The notes under the pieces are model-generated. The model was not told the origin of the DNA. It searched no databases and was given only the letters and a program-made list of their open reading frames with translations. From Pyrinomonadaceae bacterium (GTDB lineage Bacteria; Acidobacteriota; Blastocatellia; Pyrinomonadales; Pyrinomonadaceae): a stretch of DNA of 64,000 nt. The stretch is taken from positions 62,001 to 126,000 of the forward strand of contig JAHCHG010000012.1 of NCBI GenBank assembly GCA_026129865.1. Reading direction: 5' to 3'. The position numbers and the translations under genes are program-made. Below are positions 27,361 to 36,925 of this stretch, piece after piece (within the stretch, counting starts at the first letter, position 1; each line of letters begins with the position of its first letter).

Positions 27361-27774
27361 ATGAACCATGCAGCGAATTTAGAACTCTGGCATAAATTTA
27401 TCGATTCGCCAGGAACCGCGATCCTTGACGAACTGCTGGACGACGACGTCCGATTTCACTCGCCTTTCGTCTGGAAACCAAAGGAAGGAAAGCATATAAC
27501 CACGGCGATCCTGATGACTGCGGCGAGCGTTTTCGACGAATTTGTTTACGTTCGCGAAATATCCGGCGAACGCGACTGGTGCCTCGAGTTCGAAGCAAAG
27601 GTCGGAGGTTTGACCGCCCGAGGAGTTGATCTGATCAAGTTTAATGACGCGGGCAACATAATCGACTTTGAAGTAATGGTGCGTCCCGCCAATGCTTTAG
27701 AAGCACTCGGCAAAGAGATGTCGAAACGGCTCGAGTTGAAAAAGAGCCCAAATGACAGACATCCGGGCTCCTGA
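27361..27774 (+). CDS. NTF2-like (SnoaL-type) protein
   Basis: A 137-residue protein with the NTF2-like cone fold pattern: N-terminal helices (LELWHKFIDSPGTAILDELLDDDVRFHSP in one stretch, cut here), a central PFVWKPKEGKHITTAILMTA, and the strands WCLEFEAKVGGLTARGVDLI and IIDFEVMVRPANALEALG. It is similar to the SnoaL/ketosteroid isomerase-like group, but no catalytic His/Asp pair can be named. It converges on the large FG-GAP gene with 7 bp between. Confidence 0.8.
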   Translation: MNHAANLELWHKFIDSPGTAILDELLDDDVRFHSPFVWKPKEGKHITTAILMTAASVFDEFVYVREISGERDWCLEFEAKVGGLTARGVDLIKFNDAGNIIDFEVMVRPANALEALGKEMSKRLELKKSPNDRHPGS

Positions 27775-27781
27775 AATTAGA

Positions 27782-30700
27782 CTATCGAGGGACAAACGCC
27801 GACGGCAGCGGAACATCTCCGTCCATTCCAAAACGACGGACAATGACCGAGTTATCGGAACTTCGCAGGATGTACCAGTTCCCTTCCGATTTTCGGAAAA
27901 CCGCGATATCCGTTTTGCCGTCACGGTCGTAATCGCCTGCGACCGGCATATCGTTCGTCATTCCCCATTGGACGATCGTGTAGGCGGAATCTGACGACCG
28001 CAAAATATACCAGACGCCGGTCTGCGGGCGGAAAACCGCGACATCGTTGATCTTGTCGCCGTCAAAATCGCCGGTCAAAGGAACGTCGCCGTTCGCACCG
28101 AACTGGAGCACGCTGGTCCCTGCATCGCTGCTTTTTTGTATATACCAGACGCCCGTCGAAGGTCGCCAGATCGTCAGATCGGATTTGCCGTCGGAATCAT
28201 AATCACCTGCTATCGGAATGTCTCCTTCGAGCCCGAATTGCCGAATGTCGTAGGTCCCGTCCGAACTCCGATAGATATACCAAACACCGGTCGAAGGTCT
28301 CCAAACAGCGATGTCTGTTTTGCCGTCGCCGTCATAATCTCCGGGAATCGGTTTGTCGGTTGCAACGCCTAGCTGTCTGATCTGAACTTGACTGTCGGAA
28401 CTATTCAAAATGTACCAGGTACCGTTTCGATAAACCGCGGCATCGACATTGTCGTCGCCGTCATAATTGCCCGGAACTGCCACGTCGCCAAAGCTCGCGC
28501 CGCCGAACTGCATTGAAGAATATTGCCCGGTTTCCGAACGCGTAATATGCCAGTTACCGTCGGCTGGGCGCCAAACGGCTAGATCCGTTTCGCCGTCGCC
28601 GTCAAAATCAGCCGGCTGCAGAGCGAGCGTTCCCGTGAAATCTCCACCCGTTTGATTTGCAGCGATGTCGAAGTAATTTCGATAATTCGGCAGGAATGTG
28701 TAATTTAATTTCGATGCTTTCAGACGATAATGATTAAACGTCGCAACATTCGGAATCGTATAATTTCCGTTTGCATCAGTTTGAACAATTATGTCCGGCA
28801 CCGTAGTGTCCGAGGTGTTTTCCAATGTCAGATCTGCGCCTTCGATCCCGACACTGTCGCGGTTGACGATTCTTCCCGAAATCGAAACAGGCGCGGGCGG
28901 ATTTACGGTGATCGTAATTGATTCGGTGGTTCGCAAACCACCGCTATCCGTTGCTGTAGCGTAGATTATATAGTTTCCGGGCGCGGTCGGCTGCCAATTA
29001 ATATTCAACGTGCCGTTGTTCGATTGCCCTATGGTTGTAGAACGATTATTGCCATTTGCCAAAACCGACAGATGCGGAATGGTTCCATCCGCGTCGGAAG
29101 CCGTTACATTCACGGGAATTGGAGCGGGCATAGTAAACATCGCACCGTCCGACGGACTGTTAATTTGCACGGTCGGCGGCTGATTAAACGCCGAAGCCTG
29201 AAAATCAACATCCAGATTGTCCGCAACCGCGTTCAAAATCGTTACCGACGGCGGCGTGAACGTCATTCCGCCGTTACCTTCAGGCGCGATCGTGTAATCA
29301 CCGCCCGCTGTTAAATTAAAAAATCCATATGCGCCGAAGGTGTTGGAAACGGAAGTTTGATTAACGGGTTGACCGTTAACCGTTCCCGTCAGACGAACCG
29401 TTATTCCCTGCATCCAGCCGCCGCTCGGAGTCGTAACACTGCCTTGCAGACGAATCGCAGTCGGCGGTTGGGCGACGGTGAAAAATACCGAACCCGCATC
29501 GGCAATACCGCCGGTGTCGTCATAAGCTCTGGCAAAAACCCAGTGATTGCCGCCGGAAACTCCTGTCCAATCGAAACTGTAAGGCGCGGTTGTATCGGTG
29601 GCTATTAAATTTCTCTGTCCAGTAACGTATTCGTAAAATTCGACCTTTGTTATCGCGCCCGCCGTGCTTGAAGCGTCCGCCGCCAAAGTTATGGTCGGAT
29701 TTGCGGGAAACTGCTGATTGTTTGTCGGACTGGTCATCGCTACCGTAATTTCGGTTATCGGAATTGCGGTAAAATTCCGGTTCGGATGATCGGAATATCC
29801 GATCGTGAAGGTCCGGTTTGCCGGATTAAAATTGTAGTTTCCGTTAACCGGCGTAACTGTTACGGCGTCGCTTCCCGCACCGAAAACATCCGTAAAACTG
29901 TAATCGCCGTTCGCATCCGTCGTCGTCGTGCCGGAAATCGAAGGATTGGTCGGACTCGTCAGATTTACCGTGATACCTTCGACGGGATCAGTATTCAAAC
30001 TGTCGGAAATTCTGCCCGAAATCGTATGATTAAACGGCACGACGGAAATATTGACGGGAGCCGAAACCGTCGTCTGACCTTGCGAATTAGACGCTTTGGC
30101 GGTAATCGCAAAATCTCCGGTTTCTGTAAAGAAATACTGTTTTGTGAACGGACTGCTCGTAGTTACGGCAAACAGCGTGTCGTTTCTGTAATATTCGACT
30201 CGCGTCACCGACGATGAAACATTAACGCTGAAAGTAATATATTCGCCCGCGTTGAATGTCTGTCCTTCGGTCGGATTAGTCAAAGAGATCGTCGGACCGC
30301 CGGGTTCGGTCACAAAAACGTGAACGACATTTTGCGTCTGTCCGCGCAGACCGTGATTGTCGTACGGAATCGCATATAACGCCCAAGTTCCGGTCGGAAC
30401 ATTGTTCCAGGTGATTTCAAAAGGCGCAGTCGTGTCCACACCGATCGGGACGTTTCCGACACCGCTTTTATAAGCAACGAATTCGACCTTTTGAATCGTA
30501 TCGCCCGCGTCCGGGTCGGACGCATCCGCTTGAATCGTGATCGTCGCGGGAGCGTCGTAATTCGTACCGTGCGCCGGACTTGTGATCGTAGATTGCGGTT
30601 CGCGGTTTCTTAAAATCGTAAAATCGGCAAACTGATTTGCACCGAGATTATTGAAAACTTCGCTTTGCGGTGAAACCTCGTACCCTGCCTTGCTGACGGT

Positions 30701-33094
30701 GATCGTATAATTTCCGCCCGCCGGAAGATTTCCGAAATAATATGGTCCGCCGAAATACGTTAAATTTATCGAACGATTGACAGTTCCCGTAATAGTTGCG
30801 ACGACGGGCGTGTAATTGTTGTTAAATCCTTGATTTTCATCAATGACGTTTCCGCTGATCGCATAATGCGTTACAGTTTCATCGGTCGGACCGATCTTCA
30901 AAACATACGCATCGTCTGGAGAAACCGCCGTTCCGCCGCCGCGAATTGTCTGAAACGCGCCCGGCGTAACGGGAATGTTACTTGTCTTGCCCGTAATGTA
31001 TGCGTTATCGCCGGAATCAACCGCGATCGAATAACCGCCGCCTTGTCCTAAAAGCGTCGAATAAACCAAATTACTTGCGTCCGGGTTAAAATGAGTTAAA
31101 AAGATATTGCCCGCATTCATTATCGAATTTCGCAAAGGGAAACTCGATGCTCCGGTCGTTTCGCCGACGATGAAAGCGCTGTCGTCGCTGCCGAGCGCGA
31201 TACCCTTCGGTTCATCTTTGCCCGTGCCGCCGAGAAATGTTGAATAGATCAAAGCTGAACCTGCCGGGTTAAATTTGGTCAAGAATCCGTCTTCAAGCGT
31301 GCCGCTGCCGTTAAATGTCGTGTCGAATGCGCCGGGCGTTGTCGGAAATCCGGTGTTTTCCGTTTGCCCCGTAACGTAAATATTTTGCGCCGAATCCAAA
31401 ACGATTCCGGTAACAACATCCGACTGCAGACCGCCGCCGAGCAAAGTTCCGAAAACGATCTGATTTCCCGCCGGATTTAATTTGCCGATATAACCTTCAA
31501 CGCCGCCCGTGCTTGTCGTCTGATATGCGCCGGGCGTGGTCAGCGCAGCCGAACCCGTTCCGGCAATTACGGAATTTTCGTTTGCATCAAGCGCGACATC
31601 ATTAATTCCCGCATCAAAAAGCGTCGCAAACCTGACATCGCCGTTTGAAGCAAATCTCGCTACATAACTTCCCGAATAAAATATTCCGCTGCAAGTCGTC
31701 GGAGAATTGCATAATCTTTCCTTTAACGCTCCGGGCGTGGTCGAAAAATCAGGCGAATAAGTTCTGCCAATATAAGTCGCTTCGCCCGTCGTTTTGTTCA
31801 AAGCAATTTTGACACCCGTGTCGGTATTGTTTCCGCCGATAAATGTCGAATAAATAAGTGCCGAGCCGGTCGGATTTAATTTCGCCGCAAAAGCATCTTC
31901 AGGACCTGCAACAGTTGAGCGATAAGCATTGACAAGCGGAAAATCCGCCGATTGCGTTGTTCCGCTGACATAGACATTTCCCTGCGCGTCAACTTCAATG
32001 TCGCCGCCGCTTTCGCCCGCATTTGTTCCACCCAGATAGGTTGAGAAAATAATTGACGTTCCGCTCGGATTGATCTTTGTAACAAAAGCATCGCTCCAAA
32101 ATGAGTTGGTTGTGCCCGTTCTCGGCAATAAAACCGGCTTGATAACTCCCGTCGTTGTCGGAAAATCTCTCGAAGTTCCCGAACCGATAATATATGCGTT
32201 TCCCTGCGAATCAATCGTTATTCCCGTACCGCGATCCGCTTCGCTTCCGCCCAGATAACTGCCGTAAACAAGAATCGGATCAATGATTAATTCCTTTGAT
32301 CTGTCGTAATTTGCAAGGTTAAATGAAACAATAAACTCATTTTCATCTGAACTTGGAACTTTGGACTTTGCACTTTGAACTTGATACAGACTCGCAATTT
32401 CTTTTTGCTCGCCGTCGATCATCTGATAGGAAAACGGCTTGTGCTGCCGGATTTCGCCGACTTCGGTTTCAAACAATAGATCGCCCGTTTTCTCATCAAT
32501 TTTCGCGTCTTTTACGCCGTTGAATTTCAGTTTTATCTGATTCGGATCGGCATTCGGCGCAACGACAAAATCGTATTCCAACTTTTGATTATTGCCGTAA
32601 TAAACCAGATCAATGCCTTCATAAACGCCCGAATATTTTACCTTTTCGTAATTCGGCACATTCGTTTGCCATTTGTCCGGATCGTTGCCGATAAAATAAT
32701 TCGATCGTCCGGCAGTTTCGTCCAAACCGATTGATTCCGGCGAGTCATTTGCGCCTTCAACCTGCATTTTTACAACCGCGCGTTTGTTTTCGCTTTTTTG
32801 TTCCAAAGCTAAAACGGCTTCATTTTCCGTCAAAAAAAGCGAATAACCTTTGCCACGCGTCGTAAATTTTACCTGCTCATCGGTTTGTCCGAGATTCGGT
32901 TCAAAATGAAGCGGCAGCTTGCCGTAATTTTCAGCGATCTTTTGCTTCTGTTCAACTATTTCTTCCTGCGATAGATCATCCGCGCCCGCATCCGGGCTGA
33001 CGACCGGCGATCTGTCTAAACTGAAGAAAACAAACGATAAAAATATCGTTGCGAACGAAAATATAGTCAAAAATATGCTCTGCTTTGATCTCAT
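27782..33094 (-). CDS. Giant modular exported protein: DUF7948, SBBP, Ig-like, CnaB-like and FG-GAP repeats
   Basis: About 1770 residues. I chose the ATG at 33094 because it starts the signal/anchor SKQSIFLTIFSFATIFLSFV. Modules in order: DUF7948 (about 50-265; LHFEPNLGQTDEQVKF, YSGVYEGIDLVYYGNNQKLE); SBBP beta-propeller repeats (about 270-740; for example GSYLGGSEADRGTGITIDSQ, NIYVTGQTENTGFPTTPGAF); alternating CnaB-like units (ISGRISDSLNTDPVEGITVN, DANGDYSFTDV) and bacterial Ig-like units (VEFYEYVTGQRNLIATDTTA); and six FG-GAP/VCBS repeats with Ca-binding DxDxDG loops (about 1490-1770). The same C-terminal repeats close the protein at 51605-55393. Probably surface-exposed or secreted; ligand unknown. 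Confidence 0.9.
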   Translation of the reverse strand: MRSKQSIFLTIFSFATIFLSFVFFSLDRSPVVSPDAGADDLSQEEIVEQKQKIAENYGKLPLHFEPNLGQTDEQVKFTTRGKGYSLFLTENEAVLALEQKSENKRAVVKMQVEGANDSPESIGLDETAGRSNYFIGNDPDKWQTNVPNYEKVKYSGVYEGIDLVYYGNNQKLEYDFVVAPNADPNQIKLKFNGVKDAKIDEKTGDLLFETEVGEIRQHKPFSYQMIDGEQKEIASLYQVQSAKSKVPSSDENEFIVSFNLANYDRSKELIIDPILVYGSYLGGSEADRGTGITIDSQGNAYIIGSGTSRDFPTTTGVIKPVLLPRTGTTNSFWSDAFVTKINPSGTSIIFSTYLGGTNAGESGGDIEVDAQGNVYVSGTTQSADFPLVNAYRSTVAGPEDAFAAKLNPTGSALIYSTFIGGNNTDTGVKIALNKTTGEATYIGRTYSPDFSTTPGALKERLCNSPTTCSGIFYSGSYVARFASNGDVRFATLFDAGINDVALDANENSVIAGTGSAALTTPGAYQTTSTGGVEGYIGKLNPAGNQIVFGTLLGGGLQSDVVTGIVLDSAQNIYVTGQTENTGFPTTPGAFDTTFNGSGTLEDGFLTKFNPAGSALIYSTFLGGTGKDEPKGIALGSDDSAFIVGETTGASSFPLRNSIMNAGNIFLTHFNPDASNLVYSTLLGQGGGYSIAVDSGDNAYITGKTSNIPVTPGAFQTIRGGGTAVSPDDAYVLKIGPTDETVTHYAISGNVIDENQGFNNNYTPVVATITGTVNRSINLTYFGGPYYFGNLPAGGNYTITVSKAGYEVSPQSEVFNNLGANQFADFTILRNREPQSTITSPAHGTNYDAPATITIQADASDPDAGDTIQKVEFVAYKSGVGNVPIGVDTTAPFEITWNNVPTGTWALYAIPYDNHGLRGQTQNVVHVFVTEPGGPTISLTNPTEGQTFNAGEYITFSVNVSSSVTRVEYYRNDTLFAVTTSSPFTKQYFFTETGDFAITAKASNSQGQTTVSAPVNISVVPFNHTISGRISDSLNTDPVEGITVNLTSPTNPSISGTTTTDANGDYSFTDVFGAGSDAVTVTPVNGNYNFNPANRTFTIGYSDHPNRNFTAIPITEITVAMTSPTNNQQFPANPTITLAADASSTAGAITKVEFYEYVTGQRNLIATDTTAPYSFDWTGVSGGNHWVFARAYDDTGGIADAGSVFFTVAQPPTAIRLQGSVTTPSGGWMQGITVRLTGTVNGQPVNQTSVSNTFGAYGFFNLTAGGDYTIAPEGNGGMTFTPPSVTILNAVADNLDVDFQASAFNQPPTVQINSPSDGAMFTMPAPIPVNVTASDADGTIPHLSVLANGNNRSTTIGQSNNGTLNINWQPTAPGNYIIYATATDSGGLRTTESITITVNPPAPVSISGRIVNRDSVGIEGADLTLENTSDTTVPDIIVQTDANGNYTIPNVATFNHYRLKASKLNYTFLPNYRNYFDIAANQTGGDFTGTLALQPADFDGDGETDLAVWRPADGNWHITRSETGQYSSMQFGGASFGDVAVPGNYDGDDNVDAAVYRNGTWYILNSSDSQVQIRQLGVATDKPIPGDYDGDGKTDIAVWRPSTGVWYIYRSSDGTYDIRQFGLEGDIPIAGDYDSDGKSDLTIWRPSTGVWYIQKSSDAGTSVLQFGANGDVPLTGDFDGDKINDVAVFRPQTGVWYILRSSDSAYTIVQWGMTNDMPVAGDYDRDGKTDIAVFRKSEGNWYILRSSDNSVIVRRFGMDGDVPLPSAFVPR

Positions 33095-33276
33095 CCTAGA
33101 ATAACGCCCTCCGAAGACGATCGACTGCAATAAAATTAGAAGATTTCTTATTTATTACGGCTCGAAAAAACGGGGAATTGCTTAACATTGTAATACACAG
33201 TGCAAATCGAGCCGGGATAAAGACAGGTTTGAGCTTTTTTGTGGGATTTTACAGATCTGTGGGAAACCGGTCAGCG

Positions 33277-34161
33277 TTATCGCCGCCGCCGGTTGTCGTA
33301 GCGGTTATCGGGCTGTGCAAATTTTTCGATCTCGCGGTTTAGCTTGCCGTTCTCACCCAGAAGCGGGTAAAGCTGTCCGTCCGGTGAGAGAAAACCGGCG
33401 CGGAGTTCGACCGGACGCGATCCGCCGCGGTTTATTACGTGAACTTTCACGCCGCGCACGTCTTCTATCCACGTTGCGAACTCTTCGGCATTTCCGATCG
33501 TCGCAGAAAGCAAAAGAAGGCGAATTCGCGGCGGCGACAAAATGATCGCTTCTTCCCAAACATGTCCGCGCCATTCGTCCGCTAGATAATGGACTTCGTC
33601 CAAAATTACGAAATCTGTATTCACCTGTTCGCCCCGGCGAAGACTGTCAAATAATTGATTCCGGTAAATTTCCGTCGTCCCGACGATCAGCGGCGCATTA
33701 TAATTTTCCTTCCGGTCGCCGGTCAGAACGCCGACATTTTCGGCGCCGAATTCCTCGGAAAATTCCATGTACTTCGAATTTGTCAGCGCTTTCAAAGGTG
33801 TCGTGTACCAAGCGCGTTTTCCGTCGGCGAGCAGTCTGCGGATCTCTTCGCGGGCGATCCAGGTTTTTCCGCTGCCGGTCGGCGCGGTAACCAGAACGTC
33901 TTCGTTTTCAATGGCTTCGAGCGCTTCGATCTGAAAATCGTCGGGTACGAAGGGTGCGGGTTTCGGCGTACCTATTCCATCAAGCAAATTTGCGAGTTTT
34001 CGCTTTCGAATTTTAACCGATTCGACCGAATTATCGGAAAAGGAACTTTCGTCTGCAAATTCTCGTTTCCTGCTTCGTTCCTTTGAACGGGAATTTTTTG
34101 AACGACCCTTTTTTGAAGCGCCGCGGTTACGGTTTGGTTTTCCTTTATTGGAACGCGCCAT
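33277..34161 (-). CDS. Ski2-like DEAD/DEAH helicase, N-terminal half only (likely truncated)
   Basis: A 294-residue protein. The N-terminus is basic and disordered (NKGKPNRNRGASKKGRSK). It then has a clean first RecA-like helicase domain: Q-motif-like FVPDDFQIEALEAI, Walker A APTGSGKT (93-100), TTPLKALTNSKY, DEVHY box (188-192), and motif III SATIGN (about 219). The arrangement and DEWRGHVWEEAIILSP are of the Ski2/Mtr4-like group. The chain stops at DNRYDNRRRR without the second RecA domain and motif VI needed for helicase action. I read all three minus-strand frames beyond the stop and saw no continuation. Either a truncated gene or a protein that must pair with a separate C-terminal half. 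Confidence 0.8.
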   Translation of the reverse strand: MARSNKGKPNRNRGASKKGRSKNSRSKERSRKREFADESSFSDNSVESVKIRKRKLANLLDGIGTPKPAPFVPDDFQIEALEAIENEDVLVTAPTGSGKTWIAREEIRRLLADGKRAWYTTPLKALTNSKYMEFSEEFGAENVGVLTGDRKENYNAPLIVGTTEIYRNQLFDSLRRGEQVNTDFVILDEVHYLADEWRGHVWEEAIILSPPRIRLLLLSATIGNAEEFATWIEDVRGVKVHVINRGGSRPVELRAGFLSPDGQLYPLLGENGKLNREIEKFAQPDNRYDNRRRR

Positions 34162-34323
34162 AGCGCCGATAATAGCGGTTTGAAATGTTAAAGTCTATCG
34201 TTTCCAAAACCTCCGTTACGATGTTAAAATCCGAAAGGAGTCGCAACGAATTTTGGCGCATTTGCATCTATGTTTTTCGGCAGCGATTTTGGGGCGGTAA
34301 TTATTTCGAAATTATAAATTTTT

Positions 34324-35712
34324 ATGCAGGAAGTTTTACAGGAAAAAGATTTTTTACGCGGATACGAGATCAAAAATTGGAATTTTACGCCGCGAATTTA
34401 CAAGATCATCGCGATCTCTGCGGTGGTAAATCTCGCCGCACTGATCGTCTTTGCGCAGAGCAATCTTTTGACGATGAAAGGCTGCGACAGTCCATTTGTC
34501 AGCACGGTTTGCCAGGTGATCGACACGGTTTATGTCGGGAACGCGCTGTTCGGAACCGACGGAGATTATGTTGTTAAAGATTATATCCAAACCGAGATCG
34601 GCGAAGACGACGAGGTAACGATCATCGATGTCAGCAATGTCGGACCGCCGCTCGCTTATCCGGCTGGGTATTTCGCGGTTGCAAATCCGGAGCAGTATAT
34701 TTTGGATGAAAACGGCAACGTCGTTCCAAACAACGGATTTGAAAATTTGACCGAACTTGCACCGGGAATTCCGAACAATCCGCCGCTGATGAACACTCCG
34801 CCGACGCTGCCGCCGGTTAATAATAATCCGACGACGGGAGCGATTCCCGATTCGCCCTTCGGCATCGTGAACAACCCGGCGCAAGCAGGAAATTCGAAGA
34901 AAGGCGGGAAAAAACCGTCTGTTCCGAACGATTCACCTACCGAGCTTCCAAAGTTTGACGGCGATGAAACTGCGGATAACCCGACCGAACCGAAGATCGA
35001 AGAAAAAACTGCGACCAACAGCGATCCTGTAGCTGCGGTTGAGATCAACAAAAAGCCGTTTCTGGATTTGAACAAAACCGTTTCGGCAAAATGGTCGATA
35101 ACGCCTGATCCGCGAACGAACACGGTTGACATCAAGCCGTTTAAGGTCGTTCTGACGGCGAAACTGGCGAAGAAGATCGTAAAAGACCAGGACGGAAAGG
35201 AGCGCGAGGTCGTTGCATTTGACCCGAAACAAACGCGTTGGGTGCAGATTCCGGCGGAAGAAGCGGGCGACCAGGAAATGGTCAACATTGCGAAACAATC
35301 GATCGAAGCGGTTGGTGACAGCGGATTTTTTGCCTATCTTTACAACATCGGCATGGAAAATATGGTCATCACGCTGACGCAGTCTGGAGACAAACTGCTC
35401 GTCAACATTGAATCTGTTCAGCCGACCGAGGCAAAGGCGAAAACGCTTTCGAGCGGTTTGAATGGATTGATCGCCACGGGACTTTTTACACAAAAGGGAG
35501 CTGATGAGCTATTCTTACTGAAGAGTGTTAAGCCGCCGACAACTCGCGGTAAAACCGTTTTAATCAATGTCGAACTTGGAAAAGAAGCGGTAGAAGAGAT
35601 CCTGAGCAGAAAGCTTTCCGAAGAAGCGAAAAAGGAGCTCGAAAAACAAAAACAGAATCCGAACAACAGCACGGCGCAAACTTCGAATTCGAATGTGAAA
35701 ACCGGCAAGTAG
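34324..35712 (+). CDS. Hypothetical single-pass membrane protein
   Basis: A 462-residue protein I do not recognise. About 28 cytoplasmic residues precede one transmembrane helix (IIAISAVVNLAALIVFAQ). The rest should be extracytoplasmic: two Cys (CDSPFVSTVC) near the membrane, a Pro/Asn-rich linker (about residues 155-200), an acidic Thr/Asn region, then a beta-rich part with GMENMVITLTQSGDKLLVNI and LLKSVKPPTTRGKTVLINVE. The C-terminus is Lys/Glu/Asn-rich. There is no clear ribosome binding site before the ATG. It precedes another exported unknown and secA on the same strand. Probably lineage-specific. Confidence 0.7.
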   Translation: MQEVLQEKDFLRGYEIKNWNFTPRIYKIIAISAVVNLAALIVFAQSNLLTMKGCDSPFVSTVCQVIDTVYVGNALFGTDGDYVVKDYIQTEIGEDDEVTIIDVSNVGPPLAYPAGYFAVANPEQYILDENGNVVPNNGFENLTELAPGIPNNPPLMNTPPTLPPVNNNPTTGAIPDSPFGIVNNPAQAGNSKKGGKKPSVPNDSPTELPKFDGDETADNPTEPKIEEKTATNSDPVAAVEINKKPFLDLNKTVSAKWSITPDPRTNTVDIKPFKVVLTAKLAKKIVKDQDGKEREVVAFDPKQTRWVQIPAEEAGDQEMVNIAKQSIEAVGDSGFFAYLYNIGMENMVITLTQSGDKLLVNIESVQPTEAKAKTLSSGLNGLIATGLFTQKGADELFLLKSVKPPTTRGKTVLINVELGKEAVEEILSRKLSEEAKKELEKQKQNPNNSTAQTSNSNVKTGK

Positions 35713-35738
35713 AACCGGGAATTTTTGCGATCTAGCAT

Positions 35739-35774
35739 TGCGGCTTCTATTTATGAGCCGCATTTGCTATTTTT
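35739..35774 (+). terminator. Possible weak terminator between two exported unknowns
   Basis: Arms TGCGGCT and AGCCGCA pair perfectly around a 10-base loop and are followed by TTTGCTATTTTT, 26 bp after the stop of the upstream gene. The T-run is broken, and the next ATG is only 10 bp on, so it may attenuate rather than stop transcription. Confidence 0.4.
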
Positions 35775-35784
35775 AATAGGCTGA

Positions 35785-36540
35785 ATGAGCAAGAGCAAAG
35801 CAAAAAATTCATTACTTTTTCTGACCACGCTGAGCGTTTATCTCGGCTTGGTGCTTGTCGGCGCGTCGCCGAGCGTTTTGGCTCAGCAGGCGGCGCTGTC
35901 GCAAAAGTTTGAAATTCAGCTCGAGATCGAAAAGGAAGACGATCTCGACAAAGATCCGGATGCAGAATTAAACCGGCTGACGCGTTCGATCGAAGAGTAT
36001 TTCGACGAACTTGAAAGCTTTATCGACGATCTGCGAAAGCTAAACGGAATCGATAAATTCGATCTCGATTCCGACCGGTTTTCAATATCTGAAACGGGTT
36101 TTGTGCCGTGCAATGTTGACGGCGATCCGATTCGACACAGTGAAAGAAATCAAAAGATTTCCGACCATTGGCTCGAACCTGCGATCACGGATGCGCGGTA
36201 CACGTTTGAAAATTGGACATCTCTTTCCGATTGTATTCCGACAGATAAGTTTTCTACGGGGAGTGCGACGAAGAGCTTTTTCTCGCTGAGTTTTGATGGG
36301 TCGCAACTCAGAGTTGAGCTTTCGGGATTTCGAACATCCACGCAAAGCGCAGCGTCGCTTGCGGAAAAATTCAATCTCGCATCGCGCCGGTTTGATATAG
36401 ATCAGGACACCTCGGTCGCGGTCAAAAGCTTATTTCAAAACACGATCTTCAAAGCGGAAAACGATCAGGTCATGATCGTTACCACGCTCCCGCGCGGTTC
36501 GCTCGATTCGCTTGTTAAAAGCGAAAAGCGGGCGAATTGA
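35785..36540 (+). CDS. Hypothetical exported protein
   Basis: A 251-residue protein with a signal peptide (SLLFLTTLSVYLGLVLVGAS, cleavage likely after SVLA). The mature part starts with an acidic, helical segment (EKEDDLDKDPDAELNRLTRS, EEYFDELESFIDDLRKL) that may form a coiled coil. A region with two Cys (VPCNVDG and SDCIPTD) and a beta-rich C-terminal half (KSFFSLSFDGSQLRVELSGF) follow. I recognise no family. It follows the 462-residue unknown by 72 bp and lies 385 bp before secA. Confidence 0.7.
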   Translation: MSKSKAKNSLLFLTTLSVYLGLVLVGASPSVLAQQAALSQKFEIQLEIEKEDDLDKDPDAELNRLTRSIEEYFDELESFIDDLRKLNGIDKFDLDSDRFSISETGFVPCNVDGDPIRHSERNQKISDHWLEPAITDARYTFENWTSLSDCIPTDKFSTGSATKSFFSLSFDGSQLRVELSGFRTSTQSAASLAEKFNLASRRFDIDQDTSVAVKSLFQNTIFKAENDQVMIVTTLPRGSLDSLVKSEKRAN

Positions 36541-36925
36541 TTTTCTTCTAACCGGTCCATTCGGTTTATTTTCTTCAGAAAATCTCATTTCCAACTTTTC
36601 TTTTCGCAGAAATTCGCAAATTGCAGTAATTTCCGGGGATCGGTTTATCGATTTCGGAGTCAAGATTTTTATTTAATTCGATCTTTGAAAGTAAATGTTT
36701 GAGAGTTAGCAAGAATTTTTTCTTGGAAGATCTTACTTCTTTAGAGTGCGGAAGGGCTGTGCCATTCCGAATAGACTCTTTTTTCGATCCCTGCAAGGCT
36801 GAGCCTTGCAGGAATTCAAGATCTTACCGCATCGCAAAGGCAGAGCCTTTCCGCACCAAAGTCTTTTTAAACATTTATTTTCATCATCAAATCGAGTTTA
36901 GTCGGCATCTTTAGAGGTTAATAAA
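36541..36925. other. secA upstream region
   Basis: 385 bp without a credible gene. The middle carries a cluster of palindromes (36746-36856, entered separately). The 3' end carries the secA ribosome binding site, AGAGGT, at 7 bases from the ATG. An AT-rich stretch at 36665-36720 could hold the promoter. A small plus-strand frame ends 11 bp before secA but runs through the palindromes and is not believed. Confidence 0.6.
36746..36856. repeat. REP-like cluster of three palindromes upstream of secA
   Basis: Outer arms GTGCGGAAGGGCTGTGCC (36746-36763) and GGCAGAGCCTTTCCGCAC (36839-36856) are complementary at 16 of 18 positions. Between them is a perfect 10-bp hairpin, CCTGCAAGGC, loop TGA, GCCTTGCAGG (36790-36812). 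Each outer arm can also fold on itself around an AAGGC/GCCTT core. The 10-mer AAGATCTTAC occurs at 36727 and again at 36818. The structure is like repetitive extragenic palindromes. Effect on secA is unknown. Confidence 0.7.

Noticed and set aside
36549-36570. AACCG/CGGTT hairpin with TATTTT after the 251-residue unknown as a terminator
   Set aside because: The stem is only 5 bp and the T-run is broken.
36699-36914. 71-codon frame ending 11 bp before secA, as a SecM-like arrest peptide
   Set aside because: It starts with TTG, has no signal peptide, and its coding content is made by the palindromes (repeated KAEPxR segments).
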